NCBI RefSeq assembly: GCF_040219335.1
Contig: NZ_JAVJSQ010000003.1
Coordinates: 1-64,000, forward strand
Source: Gimesia sp.
Lineage (GTDB): Bacteria; Planctomycetota; Planctomycetia; Planctomycetales; Planctomycetaceae
Reading direction: 5' to 3'
DNA: 64,000 nucleotides
Part shown: piece after piece, positions 9,380-18,519 of the stretch
How positions within the stretch are numbered: the stretch's first letter is position 1
Layout of the letters: each line of letters starts with the position of its first letter
Notes under the pieces: generated by a model
The model's input: the letters and a program-made list of their open reading frames with translations, nothing else
Database searches by the model: none
What the model was told of the DNA's origin: nothing
Position numbers and translations under genes: made by a program

Positions 9380-9888
9380 GAAACCTCTCCCATCACCGTA
9401 CCGACTTCGGTTCCCCAGAGCAGTTTGACAATCCAGTACTTTTTCAGCCGCTCAGCCATGATCGGCGTGTACTTTTCGAAGAGGGGGCGCGTCAGTCGAA
9501 AAGCCGGATAGAACAGACAGAGCCCCAGCAACAGGCTGCCCATCACGACGGTATTATTGAAATCGGTCCAGGGAGCCAGCGGGAGTTCATACACGCTTTG
9601 CCAGAATCCCTGTAACGACGGCGCGCTGAGGACATTTTTCCCCAGCAGATGACTCAATGGATCGAGCAAAATACCCAGCCAGGAAAAGACGAGGGTCGCC
9701 AGGGAAGCGGAGCAGAGATTGACCTTGGAACTCGCCAGAATGAACAGCAGCATCAAGGCGATGAGATTATCTTTGGGAACCAGACCGATCACCATGCCCA
9801 TACTGAACCCGAGGGCCAGTTGACGCGGTGAGGAAACGCCAGTGAAGGCGCTGGCCAGAAATCGCAGAGAGCGAAGCCAGTAAGACAT
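9376..9888 (-). CDS. TIGR03546 family small membrane protein
   Basis: A 170-residue integral membrane protein with about four hydrophobic segments (about 28-50, 58-80, 112-130, 150-165) and the Gly-rich phrase 'LALGFSMGMVIGLVPKDN', reminiscent of DUF2062-type membrane proteins. The function is unknown. It is the upstream partner of the TIGR03545 gene and overlaps it by 4 bases, so both products are probably made in fixed ratio and may form a complex. The family assignment rests on the gene pairing as well as sequence. Confidence 0.7.
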   Translation of the reverse strand: MSYWLRSLRFLASAFTGVSSPRQLALGFSMGMVIGLVPKDNLIALMLLFILASSKVNLCSASLATLVFSWLGILLDPLSHLLGKNVLSAPSLQGFWQSVYELPLAPWTDFNNTVVMGSLLLGLCLFYPAFRLTRPLFEKYTPIMAERLKKYWIVKLLWGTEVGTVMGEVS

Positions 9889-9925
9889 TTCGGGGTGAAC
9901 TCCGTTATATCATTGGAGTTAAAAG

Positions 9926-9968
9926 GAATAAAAATTCTGCCTGCCTGCGTAAGAAGGTCAGGCAGAAT
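9926..9968 (-). terminator. Intrinsic terminator after the HEAT-PQQ-CrcB run
   Basis: A perfect 10-bp stem (ATTCTGCCTG at 9934-9943 with CAGGCAGAAT at 9959-9968) closes a 15-base loop. Read on the minus strand it is followed immediately by TTTTTATT. It lies about 180 bases beyond crcB and just before the TIGR03546 gene, so it separates the two transcription units. Confidence 0.65.
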
Positions 9969-10149
9969 CCCCCCTGTTAAGCCTAAGTATCGGCTGAAAG
10001 CGTCGCGCGTCTTAATCGTTATAATCAGAAATTCTTAACATTCGCGGAGATATTACTTAGTGTCACTACTGATTTGAGGCGGTCGAACAGTTCGAAATGG
10101 TATCAGAAAGGCTGAGGAATCCTGGATTTCCCCCCTGTACCGGCCCAGA

Positions 10150-10545
10150 TTATTTCTGAATCCAGAGCATGACGAGCGACCAGCCCAGCCAGACAGCGAA
10201 CAGGCCGACCAGCAGGTTCCCGGCGATGTTGATCAACGCATGATGCATCTCTGCATTCCGCAGCAGACTGACGGTTTCATGGCCGAACGTGGAAAAGGTG
10301 GTCAGTGAGCCCAACATGCCCGTGATCAGAAACAGGCTCACATGTTTATGCACCCACACTGAAGAGTGGATCTGCTTATGCGAGACAATCGCCATCAGAA
10401 TGCCGATCAACAGGCAGCCTGTCGCATTCACCACGAAGGTACCCGCGGGAAATCCGGGGTACTTTCGTGACATGAATTCCGTGATACTGTAGCGCGCAAT
10501 CGCTCCGAAAAATCCACCCAGTCCAACGGCCAGCAGTTGTGACAC
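10150..10545 (-). CDS. crcB: Fluoride ion channel CrcB/FluC
   Basis: A 131-residue protein with four membrane helices and the family signatures GGFFGAIARY (about 10-19), GTFVVNATGC (about 35-45) and GSLTTFSTFGHE (about 78-90). Fluc proteins are dual-topology dimers that let fluoride leave the cytoplasm; the single full-length copy here fits a homodimer. It is the last gene of a leftward run behind a PQQ propeller (71-bp gap). I found no fluoride riboswitch in the gap. Confidence 0.93.
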   Translation of the reverse strand: MSQLLAVGLGGFFGAIARYSITEFMSRKYPGFPAGTFVVNATGCLLIGILMAIVSHKQIHSSVWVHKHVSLFLITGMLGSLTTFSTFGHETVSLLRNAEMHHALINIAGNLLVGLFAVWLGWSLVMLWIQK

Positions 10546-10616
10546 CTGTTATCCCTTTTTTCAGTCTGCTCAGCCTGCTGACACAGGCGTACGAATCGGT
10601 TTGAGTTCTCGGAAGC

Positions 10617-11825
10617 CTACTTGGAAGAGATCTTCCACAGGTGCTTGTCGCTGCGCAGGAACAGAGCGTTATCCGCAATCGCGGGCGTGGCAAGAATCGT
10701 CTCCTTCAGATCGATTTCGCCCGTCTCTTTGCCTTCGTCTGCTCCCACCTGCACCACCTGTAACAGTCCTTTTTCGTTGACCAGATACAGATGCTTGCCG
10801 GCGGCGATCGGAGTCGCACTGAAAGGACCTTTTAACCGCAGACGCCAGATCACTTCGCCATCTTCCGGATTCGCAGAGGTCAATACGCCTGCCCGGTTCA
10901 CGGTGAAGACCTTCTTCTCATACACCAGGGGACTGGCCGTCGCGGGAGAGAGCTTCTGTTCCTGCCAGAGAACCTTGGGAGGCTCGCTGCTGGACCCGGG
11001 TACGAGTGCGGTGAGACCGTTGGAAGGAATATACAGCGTATTGTCTCCGACCGTGGTCGAAGGAATACGGCCGGCTCCCTGCTCGTAGCTCCACGCGGTA
11101 TCTCCCGTTTCGGGATAAATCGCATCCACGCCTTCACTCGACTGCAACAGCACCAGGGTTTCGGCGCTGTCAGAGGCTTTCAGAATCGCGGGCGACGTCC
11201 AGTTGGCAACCCGGGGACGTTTGATTTTCCAGCGGGAGATGCCGGTTTTCACATCCAGGCCGGTGGTGAAAGAATCGTCGTCATTCTCGACGGGTACGAT
11301 CAGGGTCTCACCCACCACGATGGGTGAAGAGGCCATTCCCAGGCTGTTACTCGCATTGGGGAAATCGTGTGACAGTCCGCGGATCCAGAGCAGGTTTCCG
11401 TCCATATCCAGACAGACGACATCATTACTCGAGAATGTGGCGAAAACCCGCTTGCCATCACTGGCGGGAGTCGGCGTTGCCACGCACATTTTGTTATGAC
11501 ACTGTGTCCGTCCCGTTGCCCAGAACTGACGGTCCCACAGCTGCTTGCCGGTCTTCGCATCGAAACAGAGTACGTGCAACTGGTCCTGTTTGAAACCGGT
11601 GGTGCTGGTCAGAAAGACCTTGTCTCCCACGATGATCGGTCCCGAAGCCCCCCGACCTTCCAGATCAGCGGTCCAGGCAATACTCTCCTGGTCGACCAGG
11701 GTCGGCGGTGTATCCGACGTCGCCACATTGTTGGTCAGCGGACCCCGGAACTGCGGCCAGTCGGCTCCACAACACAGACCGATGGCAATCAGAGGCATCA
11801 CAAGTTGAAAGGCACTCTTATTCAT
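10617..11825 (-). CDS. Secreted PQQ-type beta-propeller protein
   Basis: A 402-residue protein with a signal peptide (about 1-20, cleavage near CCGADWPQFRG) followed by repeated propeller blades with 'GKQLWDRQF', 'GNLLWIRG', 'GDTAWSYEQ', 'DGEVIWRLR' tryptophan-docking motifs. The mature start 'DWPQFRGP' is a hallmark of planctomycete propellers annotated as outer membrane protein assembly/PQQ-binding-like. These usually lack dehydrogenase catalytic residues, so a scaffold or binding role in the periplasm is likely. It lies 57 bp downstream of the HEAT-repeat gene and 71 bp upstream of crcB; the three may share a transcript. Confidence 0.8.
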   Translation of the reverse strand: MNKSAFQLVMPLIAIGLCCGADWPQFRGPLTNNVATSDTPPTLVDQESIAWTADLEGRGASGPIIVGDKVFLTSTTGFKQDQLHVLCFDAKTGKQLWDRQFWATGRTQCHNKMCVATPTPASDGKRVFATFSSNDVVCLDMDGNLLWIRGLSHDFPNASNSLGMASSPIVVGETLIVPVENDDDSFTTGLDVKTGISRWKIKRPRVANWTSPAILKASDSAETLVLLQSSEGVDAIYPETGDTAWSYEQGAGRIPSTTVGDNTLYIPSNGLTALVPGSSSEPPKVLWQEQKLSPATASPLVYEKKVFTVNRAGVLTSANPEDGEVIWRLRLKGPFSATPIAAGKHLYLVNEKGLLQVVQVGADEGKETGEIDLKETILATPAIADNALFLRSDKHLWKISSK

Positions 11826-11882
11826 AATTTTAACCTGTCAGGAAAGTATGTTTGAATTCGAGGAGAAACTGCAGATCGACAG

Positions 11883-13028
11883 TTACGGCGTTAACTGCGT
11901 CGTTGCCTCTGGTTTTTCGGAAAGTACACCAGTCCCGGAAGGACGGGCGATGCGTAATTGGAACTGGTAGCGTTGTGCCCAGCTTTCGGTCTGCTCGTTT
12001 TGACAGAGTTTCAGCAGAATCACATTTTTCCCCGGTTTGAATGTCACGGGCACACTGTATTGATCCATGATCATCCCGCGGTGATATTCATTGCGGGCAA
12101 ACAGCAACTTGCCATTCACCCAGATTTTCCAGGCATTGGGAGTTCCCAGGCGAATCTCCAGTTCCTGTTCCCCCGGGCTATAGAAGTCAGCCGCACAATA
12201 CATCACGGCCCCTTTGTAGGGAGAAATCTCTTTCGCGATGTCGAAGATGCCGTAATCGTCTTCTGTATTCACCGACTTCCAGTTCACTTCCCCTTCCTTG
12301 CCTTTCAGGGCCGAGGAGAAGTCCAGATTTTTCTCGGGTGGGTAGGCCGTATCGTATCCCTTCAGTTCCCGGTTATCGAAGGGGCCGATGATCTTCCAGT
12401 CCGACAGGAAGCCAAAGTGCTTCTGCAGATCGATCTTCTCGCCCAGGCCTCGCAGCGGTTTGACAATCGCTTTCACCTGGTCGTCATCGGTCGCGCCGCT
12501 CAGCGCCTGCTCGTAGGCCTGTTTGGCTGCGTCTTTCTTGCCGTCTTTTTCCAGTTTCTTTGCCTGATCAATCAGTCGCTGCACGGCATCGCGTCTGAGT
12601 GTCACACTCGGGTCGTTGATCATCCCGGGAATGATGCGTTCGCTGGCACTCGCGTCTACTTTGATGAGCGTTTCGTAAGCCAGTCGTCGTGCCCGGGGAT
12701 TGTTGGATTTGTCCAGAATGAACTTTTCGAGTTCCGCTTTGGGCAGCTTGCCCTGCTGAATCGCGTTCGACGCGACTGCTTCAAATGCCCCGCACAGCCA
12801 GTTGACCGCCAGAGGATTCGCCCCCTTGAAACTGGACAGAATCGGAATCAGTGCCGACGCATCTGCCTGGGAAAGCGATTGAACCGCCTGGGAGGCAGCC
12901 TGATTTCCCTGCCCCTCTTTTTGAACCTGTTTGATTCTGGCGATCTGTTGTTCCACATCATCCGCCCGCACGCTGCTCAGTACGCTGAACAGACACAAAC
13001 AGCAGAAAAGAAAACGACTTCGCTGCAT
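11883..13028 (-). CDS. Secreted HEAT-repeat protein with C-terminal beta domain
   Basis: A 381-residue protein. Signal peptide 'MQRSRFLFCCLCLFSVLSSVRA' region about 1-21; helical HEAT/Armadillo-type repeats about 25-200 ('RRLAYETLIKVD', 'SVTLRRDAVQRLI'); then a beta domain from about 225 to 365. That domain starts with 'DWKIIGPFDN' and includes 'WKIWVNGKLLFARNE', a carbohydrate-binding-like jelly-roll seen in many planctomycete secreted proteins. Start at ATG 13028 is supported by GGGAG 6 bases upstream; the longer open frame to 13202 has no such site and would bury the signal peptide. First gene of the run with the propeller and crcB. Ligand unknown. Confidence 0.75.
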   Translation of the reverse strand: MQRSRFLFCCLCLFSVLSSVRADDVEQQIARIKQVQKEGQGNQAASQAVQSLSQADASALIPILSSFKGANPLAVNWLCGAFEAVASNAIQQGKLPKAELEKFILDKSNNPRARRLAYETLIKVDASASERIIPGMINDPSVTLRRDAVQRLIDQAKKLEKDGKKDAAKQAYEQALSGATDDDQVKAIVKPLRGLGEKIDLQKHFGFLSDWKIIGPFDNRELKGYDTAYPPEKNLDFSSALKGKEGEVNWKSVNTEDDYGIFDIAKEISPYKGAVMYCAADFYSPGEQELEIRLGTPNAWKIWVNGKLLFARNEYHRGMIMDQYSVPVTFKPGKNVILLKLCQNEQTESWAQRYQFQLRIARPSGTGVLSEKPEATTQLTP

Positions 13029-13315
13029 GAGAATCTCCCGACTTTCAAAATTGTTCTGAATCAGCAATCTCCGCTGCCTGGAGATCGCGTCGTTGAGTAG
13101 AGTCAAGTGCCTGCGATTGTACCAGTTTCCTTCCCGCACCAACAAGTATGCAGACAAATTTCCCTGGGAAGCCCCAATCACGGAATGCTGCCTGTCAGCC
13201 AATTCAAACGAACTTCCTGCATTCCCTTCGTGTCTTGGCTGAATCTGAGTCTTGCCTGTGATATAATTCCCGTACGAATCAGATTGACTACTTTTGAGCC
13301 CCAGGAACTTCTCGT

Positions 13316-14347
13316 ATGTCTTTAATTCTCAGCCAGACTCTGAATCGACTGCTCGAGGGAGAGAATCTGGAGAGTGAAGCGACCCGCCAGGTCATCTCCT
13401 CGATCATGCAGGGAGAATGCAGCGATGCCCAGATTGCCGCGTTGCTCACAGCACTCCGCATGAAAGGCGAAACGTCAGACGAACTCGTCGGCGCCGCCCA
13501 GGCGATGCACGCCAAGGCGCTTGCGATCCCCACGAACAGGCAAGGCCTGCTGGATACCTGTGGCACCGGCGGCGATCAGCTGCACACCTTCAACATCAGC
13601 ACGACAGTCGCCCTGGTCGCGGCTGCAGCCGGTATCCCTGTCGCCAAGCATGGCAACCGCAGCGTCTCCAGTTCCAGCGGGTCGTCAGATGTCCTCGAAG
13701 CACTCGGCGTCCGACTCGACCTGACACCTGAACAAATCGGCCAGTGTCTGGAGACGACCGGCATTGGGTTCTGCTTCGCGCCCCTGCTCCATTCCGCGAT
13801 GAAATATGTTGCCCCGGTCCGGAGGGAACTCGGCATTCGCACCATCTTCAATTACCTGGGGCCTTTAACGAATCCGGCCAGCGCCGAGTACCAGTTGCTG
13901 GGGGCCAATTCGGTAGAGGCTGCGGAAAAAATTGCTCAAGCCCTGTTAAAATTAGGTCGAAAACATGCATTGGTTGTCTGTGGCAACGGAGAACTGGATG
14001 AGGTCAGCCTCTGGGGAAAAACGACCGTTTTCGAAGTGACGGGGTCCAACCTGAATCGCTTCGAATGGACGGCTGCCGACTTCGGGTTACCCGAATGCGA
14101 CGTAAGTCAGTTGACAGTCGAATCCTCCGAGCAAAGTGCCAATATCATCCGCGAGATCCTGAATGGTGAACAGGGCCCGGCCCGTAACATGGTCGTCGCC
14201 AATGCTTCAGCTGCTTTACTGGCTGCTGAACAGGCTTCCGATCTGATGCAGGCTGTTCAAAAGGTCGCTCAACTGATCGATGAGGGAAAAGTACGCGAAA
14301 AACTCCAACAACTCATCGACTTTAGCAGTAGTAGAGGAGGAGAATAA
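13316..14347 (+). CDS. trpD: Anthranilate phosphoribosyltransferase
   Basis: A 343-residue enzyme of tryptophan biosynthesis that joins anthranilate to PRPP in the cytoplasm. It shows the N-terminal helical domain (about 1-70), the PRPP-binding GTGGD (about 82-86) followed by TFNIST, and KHGNRSVSSSSGSSDVLEALG (KHGNR and S-rich loop) with the downstream DE of 'NGELDE'. The length is normal. No other trp genes lie in the window, so the pathway is scattered, as is common in planctomycetes. A DUF2203 gene follows on the same strand after 156 bp. Confidence 0.95.
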   Translation: MSLILSQTLNRLLEGENLESEATRQVISSIMQGECSDAQIAALLTALRMKGETSDELVGAAQAMHAKALAIPTNRQGLLDTCGTGGDQLHTFNISTTVALVAAAAGIPVAKHGNRSVSSSSGSSDVLEALGVRLDLTPEQIGQCLETTGIGFCFAPLLHSAMKYVAPVRRELGIRTIFNYLGPLTNPASAEYQLLGANSVEAAEKIAQALLKLGRKHALVVCGNGELDEVSLWGKTTVFEVTGSNLNRFEWTAADFGLPECDVSQLTVESSEQSANIIREILNGEQGPARNMVVANASAALLAAEQASDLMQAVQKVAQLIDEGKVREKLQQLIDFSSSRGGE

Positions 14348-14503
14348 ATAAGACGAAATTCCACGCGGGTCTAATAAAAAACGAATGCTTTCGTCAGGTT
14401 GACTTGCCGAATCTGGACTGACTCTTATAATTCCTCAAAACAATGTCACCCCGACCAGAGACCATGTTCAGTGGTTTCTGGCAAAAATAAAGGTCTCACC
14501 ATT

Positions 14504-14971
14504 ATGAATGCTGAAGCACAACGCAAACTGATTTTCAATCCGGATGAGGCCAATCTCCGTTTACCGCTCGTACGGGCCATCGTCAAAGACATTATCGCGC
14601 TGTACGAAAATCTGCATGACCGCCAGGAACGGATCGAAGAGATCAAGCATCTCCCCGGCTCCACCACGCGCGATGAAGACTCCGTCTACAGCGAAGAGCT
14701 GCTGCAGGCTGAGCTGGATATCGAGAACGATAAAGAGCAGCTGAAAACCTACGAAGACGAACTGCTCGAACTGGGTGTTGAGCTGGAAGATCCTGCTCTG
14801 GGTGTCGTCAACTTCCCGACCCTCCGCGAAGGCAAAGAAGTTTACCTCTGCTGGAGACTGGGTGAAGAGGAAGTCGGCCACTGGCACTCCCTCGACGAAA
14901 CCTACTCAGATCGCCGTTCGCTGCTCGAAGAGTCCATCGACAACGATGACCACAACGACATGCTGATGTAA
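14504..14971 (+). CDS. DUF2203 family protein
   Basis: A 155-residue soluble protein. It has the family's opening 'FNPDEANLRLPLVRAIV', a helical, charged middle (about 25-90) and the C-terminal signature 'GVVNFPTLREGKEVYLCWRLGEEEVGHWHS'. DUF2203 proteins have no established function. ATG 14504 is chosen because the family motif starts right after it; the frame is open back to 14399 but the upstream part is not family-like and the gap contains TATAAT-like sequence (14426-14431). It follows trpD and converges on a sulfatase gene (9-bp gap). Confidence 0.8.
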   Translation: MNAEAQRKLIFNPDEANLRLPLVRAIVKDIIALYENLHDRQERIEEIKHLPGSTTRDEDSVYSEELLQAELDIENDKEQLKTYEDELLELGVELEDPALGVVNFPTLREGKEVYLCWRLGEEEVGHWHSLDETYSDRRSLLEESIDNDDHNDMLM

Positions 14972-14980
14972 GCTCAATGC

Positions 14981-16345
14981 TTACTCAGCCTGCACCCGTT
15001 GTTCCCACGCTGCGTACGCTGCTTTCATCTGTTTAGCAATCTTCGGCTTCTGGTCTGCGAGGTCGGTTGTCTCGCTCAGGTCCTGATCCAGATCAAACAG
15101 CATGAAGGGCTTGTCGGGATTCGTCCGCAACAGTTTATAATTTGCATGCCGCACTGCTGCGTATTTCCGGTACTGGAAAAAGAACGTCCGCGGCTCTGCC
15201 ACTTCCGGATGCTCCAGTACCGGCAGCATATTCGTTCCATCCAGCGTTCGATCTGCAGGGCGCTCTCCTCCGGAGACCGCTATCAGGGTCGGCAGGATGT
15301 CCAGGCTGATCAGCGGACTGCTGTTAACAGAGCCTGCTTCAATGCGACCGGGATAACGCACGATCGCCGGCACGCGGATGCCCCCCTCCCATAAAGTGAC
15401 GCCGCCGTCTCGCAGGGGTTTGTTGGAAGCGACTTCCAGTCCGCGGTCCTTGAGCATGAAGGCACCGTTGTCCGAATACCAGATCACCAATGTATTGTCC
15501 CGCAATCCGCAGGTGTCCAGCTGATCCAGCACGCGGCCGATTGCCGTGTCCAGGGCAGTTACAACGGCGCGATAGCGTTTCCGGGGGTCTTTGGTCTCGG
15601 GTGAATAGCCATAGGCAGCAAAGGCACTGTCCGGCGCCTGCCATTCATTGCCTTGTCCCGGTTGCTTGTTGCGTTTGCTGGGAAAATGCGGTGCATTAAA
15701 AGGCAGATAGATGAAAAACGGACGCTTTTGATTCTCAGTGATGAAACGACACGCCTCATCGGCAAACAGCTCCGTAGAATAGCCTTTCTCAAAGACTTCA
15801 TTGACACCACGCCACAGATCGTGCCGCCCGGCGTAGTAGTGGTGATAATAGTCGATGTTCCCGGCTGCGAATCCAAAGAACTCGTCAAAGCCCCGCTCTG
15901 TCGGTCGGCTGCCTTTGGAAAAACCGACATTCCATTTGCCGAAGCAGGCCGTCCGGTATCCTTGCGGCTTGAGATACTGCGGAATCAGCCGCTCACTCTG
16001 TCGCAGGCCATCTGCATAATTTTCATCTGCACTCAACTGGTGATTCAGGCCGATCCGCTGCGGATAGCGGCCCGTGAGCAGCGTCGCCCGCGAAACCGTA
16101 CAGGTGGGGGAAGCCGTATAAAAATCGGTCAGCCGCGCCCCTTCCCGCGCCAGTTGATCCAGGCGGGGAGTCTGCATGACCTTGTTTCCATAGCAGCCCA
16201 GATCACCGTAACCCAGATTGTCCGCTGTGATCAACAGGATATTGGGCCGCTGCTGTTTATCCTGCTGCGCTGCCACCGGATGCGACGTTAGACACAGACC
16301 TATAAAACAGAAACTCAACAGACAGAACAGACGGCGAATCATCAC
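14981..16345 (-). CDS. Secreted sulfatase with variant CTVSR active-site motif
   Basis: A 454-residue sulfatase (alkaline-phosphatase superfamily) with a signal peptide (about 1-26). The metal-binding opening is 'NILLITADNLGYGDLG' (Asn replaces the usual second Asp of DD). The formylglycine motif region reads C-T-V-S-R-A-T-L-L-T-G-R at about residue 80, where Pro or Ala is usual in the third position. Other conserved parts are 'GKWNVG' (usual GKWHLG; His is Asn), 'YSDNGAF' and 'DGGVTLWEGGIRVP'. Expected to hydrolyse sulfate esters of polysaccharides or other organosulfates in the periplasm. The several substitutions at metal/catalytic positions leave activity uncertain. Confidence 0.85.
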   Translation of the reverse strand: MMIRRLFCLLSFCFIGLCLTSHPVAAQQDKQQRPNILLITADNLGYGDLGCYGNKVMQTPRLDQLAREGARLTDFYTASPTCTVSRATLLTGRYPQRIGLNHQLSADENYADGLRQSERLIPQYLKPQGYRTACFGKWNVGFSKGSRPTERGFDEFFGFAAGNIDYYHHYYAGRHDLWRGVNEVFEKGYSTELFADEACRFITENQKRPFFIYLPFNAPHFPSKRNKQPGQGNEWQAPDSAFAAYGYSPETKDPRKRYRAVVTALDTAIGRVLDQLDTCGLRDNTLVIWYSDNGAFMLKDRGLEVASNKPLRDGGVTLWEGGIRVPAIVRYPGRIEAGSVNSSPLISLDILPTLIAVSGGERPADRTLDGTNMLPVLEHPEVAEPRTFFFQYRKYAAVRHANYKLLRTNPDKPFMLFDLDQDLSETTDLADQKPKIAKQMKAAYAAWEQRVQAE

Positions 16346-16464
16346 GGCTTCTCCAGATCACTCTCAACAGGTGGTTAGCTCGGTAACTTTGCGTAGCGCT
16401 GAGACCTGTGCCAGGCCCCGGTTCCATCACAACATGTTAAGCGCCGCCTGTCAATCGAGGGCCG

Positions 16465-18519
16465 TTAACTGAGCTGCCGGATCAGATACAGATATTCCAG
16501 GGCGCTGTGCATTGCCTCCTGCTGCTGGTTCGCCGTCCCTTTGTGGCCCCCTTCGATATTCTCATAATAAAAATAGTCATACCCCAGTTGATCCATGCGG
16601 GCCGCCATCTTTCGCGCATGCCCGGGATGCACGCGGTCGTCCTTGGTCGAAGTAAAGAAGTAAACCCGGGGATATGACTGCCCCGGCTTCAGATTCTGCA
16701 GCGGCGAATACTGGCTGATGAACTCCCACTGCTCGGGAAGATCGGGATTTCCGTACTCCGCCATCCAACTGGCGCCTGCCAGCAGCTTATTGAAACGCTT
16801 CATATCCAGCAGCGGTACACCGCAGACGATGGCATTGAACAGATCCGGGCGTTGTGTCAGCGTCACTCCCATCAAGAGTCCGCCGTTACTCCGACCCATC
16901 GCTCCATAATGTTTCGGCGAACTTACTCCCTGATGCTGTACCGCTTCGGCAACCGCGAAAAAGTCATCATAGGCGCGCTGCCGGTTCTCCTGCAGTGCCG
17001 CTTCGTGCCAGCGGGGACCGTATTCCCCACCGCCGCGAATGTTGGCCAGCACATACGCGCCCCCCTTCTCCAGCCAGAGTTTTCCCATCAACGGACTGTA
17101 GTGCGGCAGGATCGAAATTTCGAAACCACCATAGCCGTACTGTAAGACGGGCGTGGAATGATCCAGCGGGATCTCTTCACGGTGCACCAGGAAATACGGG
17201 ACTTTCGTTCCGTCGCGACTGACGGCAAATGACTTTTTCACCGTCAGACCTTTCGTATCAAAGCGGGCCGGCGTCGATTGCAGCAGTGTCTCGGTCCCCT
17301 CCTGAAAGTTGACATAATACAGGCTGCCCGGCTGCAGAAAACCGTCGCGTGACATCAGGAGATCATTACTGCTGCTGTCAGAAGAACTGATGGAGATTAC
17401 ATCTCCCTCTCCCCAGGGAAGCACGCGCCCCTGCCAGGCGTTGTCTGCAAGTTTGAATTCGCGGATCTGACTCGAAACATGTTCGATTCCGGTCACATAA
17501 ACCGCATCCCGCGCAGAGCGGACCTGAGAAATCGTTCCACTCTGGCCAGGATCATATACGGACAAGATGTCTGCAATCTCCCCCGTCCTGGCAAACTCGG
17601 ACAGGGAGAAACTCACCAGGGCTCCCGCTGAGAAGTCGCGCCAGTCCTCTTTCAGTTCCACCAGCAACTGATCCTGGAACAGGCTCGACAGACTGCATTT
17701 CTGTGGCAGCGGCAGCTGCTGCAGTGTTCCCTCCGCAGTCACCAGGTAAAAGGTAAAGTGATAAAAATCATGCCCCCGCATTACGACACAGCTCTGTCGG
17801 CCGTTGTGTTTCAGATTGACGGGGTACACTAAGGTCTCGTCTTCGCCCGTTTCCAGCATGGTCTCCGCTGCCGAGAGTGGCGTCCCCCGCTGCCAGCGTT
17901 TCAGAATGCGGGCATAACCGGATGAGTTCAGGCTGCCTGGACCCCAGTCGGTTGCAATCAGCAGATGATCGCGGTCTTCCCAGCAGAGATTACTCTTCGC
18001 CTGCGGCACAGAAAAGCCCCCCTGCACGAACGACCGCGAAGGAAGATCGAATTCACGATAGACGGCCGAATCCGTTCCGCCCGGTGCCAGTTCCACCAGG
18101 CAGCGGTCGTGATCCGGAGCCAAACAGTCGACGCCTTTGTAGATCCAGTTTTCCGCTTCTTCTTTGGCCAGCTGATCCACGTCGAGCAGCAGTTCCCACT
18201 CTTTCGATTTCTGCTGGTACTGCTCCCGGGGCATGCGACGCCAGATTCCCCGCACGTGCTGCGGATCGCGCCAGAAGTTATAGACGAAATCTCCCCGCAG
18301 GGTCCCGTAAGTAATCCGGTCGGCGGCAGTCAGAATTTCCAGGGCTTCCCGTTCATACTGCTGATAACGGGGATCGCTGGTCAGCACCTGCAGGGTCTCG
18401 GCATTCTGTCGCTTCACCCAGTCCAGGGCCTGCTCCCCCTCAATTTCTTCCAGCCAGAGCAGCGACTGTTCATCCTTATGCTCTGAATCCTGCTGATCGG
18501 AATTTTCTGCTGCATCCAT
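16465..18519 (-). CDS. Prolyl oligopeptidase family serine peptidase (S9A)
   Basis: A 684-residue cytoplasmic-looking enzyme without signal peptide. The N-terminal seven-bladed propeller (about 65-420) is followed by an alpha/beta hydrolase domain (about 425-684). The triad is visible: Ser in GRSNGG (about 542), Asp in DDRVHP (about 626) and His in EGGHKG (about 656). 'YGYGGFEIS' and 'ANIRGGGEYG' are typical of S9A. It is expected to cut short peptides after proline. It carries the S9A start 'LWLEEIEGEQALDWV'. AGGAG 8 bases before ATG 18519 supports the start. It stands alone, with a sulfatase gene 119 bp downstream. Confidence 0.92.
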   Translation of the reverse strand: MDAAENSDQQDSEHKDEQSLLWLEEIEGEQALDWVKRQNAETLQVLTSDPRYQQYEREALEILTAADRITYGTLRGDFVYNFWRDPQHVRGIWRRMPREQYQQKSKEWELLLDVDQLAKEEAENWIYKGVDCLAPDHDRCLVELAPGGTDSAVYREFDLPSRSFVQGGFSVPQAKSNLCWEDRDHLLIATDWGPGSLNSSGYARILKRWQRGTPLSAAETMLETGEDETLVYPVNLKHNGRQSCVVMRGHDFYHFTFYLVTAEGTLQQLPLPQKCSLSSLFQDQLLVELKEDWRDFSAGALVSFSLSEFARTGEIADILSVYDPGQSGTISQVRSARDAVYVTGIEHVSSQIREFKLADNAWQGRVLPWGEGDVISISSSDSSSNDLLMSRDGFLQPGSLYYVNFQEGTETLLQSTPARFDTKGLTVKKSFAVSRDGTKVPYFLVHREEIPLDHSTPVLQYGYGGFEISILPHYSPLMGKLWLEKGGAYVLANIRGGGEYGPRWHEAALQENRQRAYDDFFAVAEAVQHQGVSSPKHYGAMGRSNGGLLMGVTLTQRPDLFNAIVCGVPLLDMKRFNKLLAGASWMAEYGNPDLPEQWEFISQYSPLQNLKPGQSYPRVYFFTSTKDDRVHPGHARKMAARMDQLGYDYFYYENIEGGHKGTANQQQEAMHSALEYLYLIRQLS

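Noticed and set aside
11958-13100. 380-codon open frame antisense to the HEAT-repeat gene
   Set aside because: Shadow frame; the opposite strand has signal peptide, HEAT repeats and a ribosome-binding site.
14399-14431. TTGACT and TATAAT as a promoter for the DUF2203 gene
   Set aside because: The spacer is 21 bases, too long for a standard promoter; left uncalled.
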